Shown here piece by piece: positions 6,473-10,078 of a stretch of DNA of 10,078 nucleotides (the stretch's first letter is position 1; each line of letters starts with the position of its first letter). This DNA comes from Burkholderia sp. (GTDB lineage: Bacteria; Pseudomonadota; Gammaproteobacteria; Burkholderiales; Burkholderiaceae), in NCBI GenBank assembly GCA_028292565.1, contig JAQGMD010000339.1, forward strand, positions 1 to 10,078, in the 5' to 3' direction. The notes beneath the pieces were generated by a model, which searched no databases, had not been told where the DNA came from, and saw nothing but the letters and a program-made list of their open reading frames with translations. A program made the position numbers and the translations under genes.

Positions 6473-7725
6473 GATTGCGCTCCGCTCCTGGTCATAAGGC
6501 GTTTCCATTCACGGTAGGCCGCGCGCTGCGGCGTTTCATCTGTAGTATGTCCACCGATATGCATCCCGTCCTTAACAGTTTCGCGGTGCATCCCACGATT
6601 CATCAGCACCCAGTTCACTCCCTTAGCCTTCATGCCGGTCTGGCTAGTGACGAATACTTCCATATCGTCAGGTGCACCGAAGCCGGCAGGGCCGAAGAAT
6701 CGCTCGTGAACCCGCAAACGTTCGGTGTTGAGCTTGTCGCCTGCACCTTCCAGCCGCGTTGGCTGCATCACCACCACTGTCTCATTGACCGAAATGGGTT
6801 TAACCACACGGATATGTGATTCAAACAAAAACAGGTTCGGATAAATCAGAAGATTACGTTGACCAAGAACCTCGTCTTTTCGCTCCGGGCCGTAAGCCTC
6901 TTCGAGCTGTGCATGGTAGTCAGCAAGACTCGGGTCATGGTAGTCAAATTGGCCTGCCATGCCACCCTGGGGGCGATCAATAAAGCCGTCGCCATGGCTT
7001 AGGCCTACCACAGAGCCGGTGTTACGAAGGGCCTTAACCTCGCGAACGGTTTTTTGCCCAGCATGTTCTACTACCGCCAAAAAAGATTCATGCACATAGT
7101 TGCCGTGATAACCGTCAGTTCCATTTTCCATTTGGAATTTCCAGTTTGCCGGATAAGAAAACTGGTGGGCGCCGCGCGACAGCGCAATCTTGCTGATGGG
7201 CGAGCGCTCTATCCATAAGTCGATATAGGGCCGGACATCTTTTAGTCGTTCTGCCAGCGATTCGCCTCCCGCTACAAGGCGCGCGAAAATCAAACCGCGG
7301 TATGAATCCACCTCGGCCTGCGCTAGTCCCAAGCTGCCATGGTCCATGTCCTTATATCCACTTGCTTGAGCGACCGATACCAAACCACCATCGCTGCCGT
7401 AAGTCCAGTTGTGATAAGGGCAGCGGAAGTATTCCGTGTTTCCCTTTGTGTTACGGCAAACAACCGAGCCGCGATGGCGGCAGCGGTTTAACATGACGTG
7501 TATTTTACCGTCGGCTGCTCTACTAACGATTGCCGGTTGCGTTCCAATGGTGGTGGTCACGTAATCGCCTGCATTAGGCAATTGCGATTCATGGGCTACG
7601 TAGATCCAATTCTTTTCATAAATACGCTCCATCTCCAGTCGAAAGACTTCTGGATCCGTATAAACGTCCGTATGTACCCGGAAGTCATCGTCTTGGTCGA
7701 TAATCAGATTTTCAATTGAGTCCAC
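6469..7725 (-). CDS. Aromatic ring-hydroxylating dioxygenase, alpha (large) subunit, benzoate-clade
   Basis: This 418-residue catalytic oxygenase subunit carries a Rieske 2Fe-2S cluster motif near the N-terminus, C82-x-H84-x17-C102-xx-H105 (CRHRG ... CPYHNW). The mononuclear iron site lies in NWKFQMENGTDGYHGNYVH: H207 and H212 are ligands and D204 is the conserved Asp that links neighbouring subunits. The third ligand is D353 or D354 (APDDME). The NWKxQxENGxDGYH pattern is that of the benzoate/toluate/anthranilate/halobenzoate group. It would add both atoms of O2 to an aromatic acid, giving a cis-diol that either needs a dehydrogenase or, if ortho-substituted, collapses to a catechol. No diol dehydrogenase is in the window, and the true substrate cannot be read from the sequence. 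The start is GTG with AAGGAAA upstream. The 108 bp gap to the ferredoxin gene shows no terminator. Confidence 0.95.
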   Translation of the reverse strand: MDSIENLIIDQDDDFRVHTDVYTDPEVFRLEMERIYEKNWIYVAHESQLPNAGDYVTTTIGTQPAIVSRAADGKIHVMLNRCRHRGSVVCRNTKGNTEYFRCPYHNWTYGSDGGLVSVAQASGYKDMDHGSLGLAQAEVDSYRGLIFARLVAGGESLAERLKDVRPYIDLWIERSPISKIALSRGAHQFSYPANWKFQMENGTDGYHGNYVHESFLAVVEHAGQKTVREVKALRNTGSVVGLSHGDGFIDRPQGGMAGQFDYHDPSLADYHAQLEEAYGPERKDEVLGQRNLLIYPNLFLFESHIRVVKPISVNETVVVMQPTRLEGAGDKLNTERLRVHERFFGPAGFGAPDDMEVFVTSQTGMKAKGVNWVLMNRGMHRETVKDGMHIGGHTTDETPQRAAYREWKRLMTRSGAQS

Positions 7726-7833
7726 AGGCTAATTTCCTTTAAAAAAGCAAAAACAATGCAAGAAGCGAAATCCAACAAATCAGGGCCACTCACCCGCTTC
7801 GATTCCTAGGCTTGACAAGAGAAATCAGATCCG

Positions 7834-8226
7834 TCAGCTCGCGCCAGGCACTTTGTTGCAACTCGAAGCTCTTGGACACGCTGACGCCGGTTCGTTTGGA
7901 TGAATAAAAACCTTCCCATTCATAATTCGTACAGGATAGGTGCGCAGGGGAATCGTGCAAGGTGGAGCAACCGCTTCCCCAGTCCGGATATTGAATGCGC
8001 CATTATGGATCTCGCATTCGACAATATCGCCTTCAATGAAGCCTTCAGATAATGAGCCTGGACCATGGGTGCAAAGATCATTGGTGACATAGAACTCGTC
8101 ATCAATGTTGAATACCGCGAGCGTCAAATCGTCTCTCTTGACCTTTAGTGCGCAGCCTGGCGCCACTTGAGAACTTTCGCATAGTTCGATTAAATCCAAA
8201 ACCTGGACATCGTTTGACTCAATCAC
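7834..8226 (-). CDS. Rieske-type [2Fe-2S] ferredoxin of the dioxygenase
   Basis: This 130-residue soluble Rieske ferredoxin has the cluster motif C52-x-H54-x16-C71-xx-H74 (CTHGPGSLSEGF ... CEIHNG). It is followed by the usual FNIRTGEAVAPPCTIPLRTYPVRIMNGKVFI ending. It carries electrons from the FAD reductase encoded upstream to the alpha subunit. Typical family members are about 100-110 residues. This one adds a tail of some 20 residues with two more cysteines (ACPRASSCNKVPGAS), which matches nothing I recognise. The start is GTG at 8226, with GAGGG about ten bases upstream and a 44-base gap from the reductase stop. The overall sequence is close to biphenyl/naphthalene-type ferredoxins. Benzoate-clade oxygenases more often use a single fused reductase (BenC type). 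Confidence 0.93.
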   Translation of the reverse strand: MIESNDVQVLDLIELCESSQVAPGCALKVKRDDLTLAVFNIDDEFYVTNDLCTHGPGSLSEGFIEGDIVECEIHNGAFNIRTGEAVAPPCTIPLRTYPVRIMNGKVFIHPNEPASACPRASSCNKVPGAS

Positions 8227-8270
8227 AGTGATGTTTCCCTCTAAATAATCTAAAGCTCGTTAAAGTTAAG

Positions 8271-9398
8271 TTATGACGTGAGTTGGGATAATATTTTTTG
8301 TAAGGGGACGTTAGCATCTGCCAGCATCTCTTCTTGTAGCGGGGAACCAAGCTCGATCAGCCTGCGGGCCACACGCACATCACGCCCACTGTTTGCAGCA
8401 ATGACGGCAGCAAGCCGTCTCTCCTCGGAAAGAAAGAAAATGACGAACCTGTCATTCTCAAAGCTACCGCGCACTACAACACGATGTTTCGGATGCGCAA
8501 TGCCGAGTAACTGGATATTTACCCCATATTGATCAGACCAGAACCAAGGTAGCTCTTGGTACGGCTTTCCTTTTCCTAGCAGGGATCGTGCAGCAGCGAT
8601 AGCTTGGTTCTGTGCGTTCAACCAAGACTCCCGTCGTACTCCGTTCAACACTGCGACGTCGCCGGCGGCATAGATATTCGAATCAGAAGTGCGACAGAAT
8701 TCGTCAACGACAATACCGCCATTGATGTGCAATCCTGCATCTGCAGCGAGCTCATCGTTGGGAACGATGCCCACACCTACTACCAGCGCACCCTCAGCTT
8801 CTTTGGCCGGATGGCCCAAGCGTACTTCCACGCCGTTGCGCCTGTGCAGATCGTGAAGATACTGAGCCAGTACCTCGGGTGCGGCGCGGGAGCAAAGGCG
8901 GCTTGCACTTTCTACCAGGGTTACTGAACAGCCGAACTCCCGTGCCGCAGCGGCCACTTCCAGCCCAATCCAGCCTCCACCCACCACTTGCACTGGTCCG
9001 CCATTTTTAAGCTTGTCGTGTAACGCAAGCGCGTCATTTATGGTTCGTAGGTAATGTGCCCCGGGTAGATCAATCTGACGCACTCGTGCGCCAGTTGCGA
9101 TTACCAGCTTGTCATACCCCAGCACCTCACCGGACTCTAAGAAGATCTTCGAGCCAGCACGATCTATCCGGACGACCCGATTTCCATAACGTGCTGTAAT
9201 GGGCAATTCCTCGGCCCACAAATATGTGCTTTCCAGGCCCACCTTGCCTAGCAAAAGATCCTTTGACAGAGGAGGGCGCTCATAAGGGGGATAAGGTTCG
9301 TCCCCCAACAGAACGACCTCGCCGTCAAACCCCTCATCAATCAAGGTTTTGGCAACCCAGCCGCCGGCCTGTCCAGCCCCCACAATGACAATTCGCAA
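8271..9398 (-). CDS. FAD-dependent ferredoxin reductase (BphA4-like), first gene of the operon
   Basis: This 375-residue flavoprotein passes electrons from NAD(P)H to the Rieske ferredoxin. Visible motifs are the N-terminal FAD site GAGQAGG (7-13), the flavin contact ERPPLSK (40-46), the ATG motif LVIATGARVR (98-107), the NAD(P) site GGGWIGLEVAAAA (140-152) and the second FAD contact IYAAGDVA (242-249). A C-terminal domain begins with LPWFWSDQYG (283-292). It is roughly 30 residues shorter than the usual 400-410. The loss appears concentrated after EVRLG (191-195), where the beta-hairpin before LVVGVGI is largely missing, with a smaller one after GDVA. The start is TTG, because the preceding in-frame codons run into a stop and contain no ATG; GTAGG lies about eight bases upstream. 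A promoter at 9484-9511 drives it. Confidence 0.92.
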   Translation of the reverse strand: MRIVIVGAGQAGGWVAKTLIDEGFDGEVVLLGDEPYPPYERPPLSKDLLLGKVGLESTYLWAEELPITARYGNRVVRIDRAGSKIFLESGEVLGYDKLVIATGARVRQIDLPGAHYLRTINDALALHDKLKNGGPVQVVGGGWIGLEVAAAAREFGCSVTLVESASRLCSRAAPEVLAQYLHDLHRRNGVEVRLGHPAKEAEGALVVGVGIVPNDELAADAGLHINGGIVVDEFCRTSDSNIYAAGDVAVLNGVRRESWLNAQNQAIAAARSLLGKGKPYQELPWFWSDQYGVNIQLLGIAHPKHRVVVRGSFENDRFVIFFLSEERRLAAVIAANSGRDVRVARRLIELGSPLQEEMLADANVPLQKILSQLTS

Positions 9399-9420
9399 TT
9401 TAAATACCTACTTTCTGTTT

Positions 9421-9476
9421 GAGCGAAGCGTCCGCTTTTACTCAAAGGAAATGTAAAATACGCAACATATGTACAT
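9421..9476. promoter_or_regulatory. Dyads in the leader of the dioxygenase operon (operator candidates)
   Basis: Between promoter and reductase start lie AAGCG-TC-CGCTT (9426-9437), flanked by GAG (9421-9423) and CTC (9441-9443), and the overlapping perfect palindromes ACATATGT (9465-9472) and ATGTACAT (9469-9476). The second pair would straddle the expected transcription start near 9477. Binding of a repressor there would block the operon. The IclR protein of this window is the obvious but unproven candidate. Confidence 0.35.
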
Positions 9477-9483
9477 AAATCCT

Positions 9484-9511
9484 ATTATATAAGATTCTTG
9501 CTAAATGTCAG
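9484..9511 (-). promoter_or_regulatory. Sigma70-type promoter of the dioxygenase operon
   Basis: On the minus strand CTGACA (9506-9511, five of six matches to TTGACA) is followed after 16 bases by a perfect TATAAT (9484-9489). Transcription would start near 9477, leaving a leader of about 78 bases before the reductase TTG. It is the only strong promoter I can see for the minus-strand genes. No other comparable promoter was found further down the operon. Confidence 0.65.
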
Positions 9512-9556
9512 CGGGGAACTAAGTATCGATCATTGAGAGGAGGATGGACGTTAAGT

Positions 9557-9690
9557 CGTCGGCCCATTGTGGTCGATGCCGAAAGTTATTTACTCGAATG
9601 CATGCGATATATAGAGCTCAACCCACTGCGGGCAGGAATGGTCCCTCATGCCCGCAATTATGCATGGTGAGTTATCGGGCTAATCGGTGG
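9557..9690 (+). pseudogene. RAYT (Y1, IS200-like REP-associated) transposase fragment, frameshifted
   Basis: The plus strand encodes RRPIVVDAESYLLECMRY followed by IELNPLRAGMVPHARNYAW. This is the conserved stretch near the C-terminal part of the Y1 domain in REP-associated tyrosine transposases. In this family the next residues are SSYRAN. Here the frame hits TGA at 9668, but SYRANR continues in another frame from 9670, so one base has been lost at about 9667-9669. The HUH motif, the catalytic Tyr region and the C-terminus are absent. It is a dead remnant. Confidence 0.75.
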
Positions 9691-9703
9691 CTGGCCTCGA
9701 CGA

Positions 9704-9883
9704 GGGTTGTTGCGCAATCGTGACGAGGTGTACCAGGCAGCAAGGGCCGCACATCCGGAACGCTGGAGCGGCGACACGCGCAACTGGAGGCCAGTTGCCA
9801 TCGTCCATCTCAATCCGGATAAGACGAGCAGCAACGCCGATGAAGTAGAGGAAAACGAGCTGCTCAAATCGACCGGTGCGTAA
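9704..9883 (+). pseudogene. IS3-type OrfB C-terminal fragment (a second, different element)
   Basis: The frame reads LLRNRDEVYQAARAAHPERW, then SGDTRNWRPVAIVHLNP and a short acidic tail to TAA at 9881-9883. The pattern 'xRxxxYxAARxxHPERW...TRNWxPxxxVxLNP' is how many IS3-family OrfB proteins end. It differs from the C-terminus of the IS at the left of the window, so it comes from another element. No DDE core or terminal repeat is present. It abuts RAYT debris on one side and SRAP sequence on the other. Confidence 0.65.
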
Positions 9884-9884
9884 T

Positions 9885-10078
9885 GCGGCATTTGCGATTT
9901 CCCACCGTGCCGCCTTTCCCGATTCGTACGACGGTTCATAAAAGGAGCTGACCGGCAGGACGCAAAACTGCCCGCGCTTGTAGGCGTTGCGGAAGCTCGG
10001 CTTGCTCGCTACCGTCTCGGTGCGCGCGTTATACGTCTGGCGTGCAAGCTTGATGTCGGCCCAGTGGGGAACCATACC
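9885..10078 (-). pseudogene. SRAP (YedK/HMCES) abasic-site protein, interrupted gene (5' part outside window)
   Basis: The frame reads GMVPHWADIKLARQTYNART, then ETVASKPSFRNAYKR, followed by FCVLPVSSFYEPSYESGKAARWEI. This is the middle of the SOS-response-associated peptidase domain, which crosslinks abasic sites in single-stranded DNA through its N-terminal Cys2. The conserved NAR(x)E and FYEP (usually FYEW) segments are visible. Similarity stops at about 9887, where the IS3 fragment begins, so the conserved C-terminal His is lost. The N-terminus with Cys2 lies beyond the window edge; the ATG at 10075 is internal to the family and not a real start. Frame continues into the mobile debris (to 9680) only by chance. 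Confidence 0.75.

Noticed and set aside
6473..6508. Longer start for the dioxygenase beta subunit
   Set aside because: The extra residues lie inside the alpha gene. The ATG at 6472 forms an ATGA overlap with the alpha stop and has GGAG at good spacing.
9658..9939. Minus-strand frame through the transposase debris, and the downstream run-on of the SRAP frame to 9680
   Set aside because: No recognisable motifs; recognisable protein similarity here is on the plus strand (RAYT and IS3 tails) and, for SRAP, ends at about 9887.
1..10078. tRNA, rRNA, CRISPR array or phage defence genes
   Set aside because: No cloverleaf, regularly spaced repeats or defence-type domains were seen on either strand.

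Overview
The window looks like accessory DNA from a Gram-negative proteobacterium, most likely Burkholderiales. The grounds are the IS3-type elements, a Bug/TctC-type periplasmic binding protein, the catabolic gene content and the high GC of part of the window. This is judged from protein character alone; no database search was possible. A plasmid or genomic island setting is likely because both ends of the cargo are mobile-element DNA.

Layout: (1) Bases 1 to about 1514 are an IS3-family insertion sequence. It lacks only about 13 bases of its left end and has orfA, orfB and an A8 slippery site. (2) Bases 1645-2424 (+) encode an IclR-family regulator. (3) Everything from 9398 down to 2575 reads on the minus strand, converging on the regulator. 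In transcription order it holds a BphA4-type ferredoxin reductase, a Rieske ferredoxin, the alpha and beta subunits of a benzoate-clade ring-hydroxylating dioxygenase, a TctC/Bug solute-binding protein, a ThDP-dependent enzyme and the C-terminal quarter of an aldehyde dehydrogenase. A good sigma70 promoter (CTGACA, 16 bp, TATAAT) sits 86 bp before the reductase. (4) Bases 9557-10078 are a pile of debris: a frameshifted RAYT (Y1) transposase fragment, the C-terminus of a second IS3-type OrfB, and a SRAP (YedK/HMCES) gene cut by that debris and by the window edge.

How the genes fit together (inference): reductase and ferredoxin pass electrons from NAD(P)H to the alpha/beta oxygenase, which probably dihydroxylates an aromatic carboxylate. 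TctC suggests uptake of a carboxylate. The ThDP enzyme keeps the Ser/Glu/His arrangement of benzoylformate decarboxylase, so 2-oxoacid to aldehyde to (aldehyde dehydrogenase) carboxylate to dioxygenase is an attractive order. However, the aldehyde dehydrogenase here is only a fragment without its catalytic Cys, so that step is broken or supplied elsewhere. No diol dehydrogenase is present.

By eye, the ThDP and TctC genes are clearly GC-richer than the dioxygenase block and the iclR gene, so the cluster looks assembled from at least two sources. The best candidates for something new are the three-component dioxygenase of unassigned substrate, with its shortened reductase, and the ThDP enzyme with an aldehyde dehydrogenase fragment spliced exactly at its stop codon.
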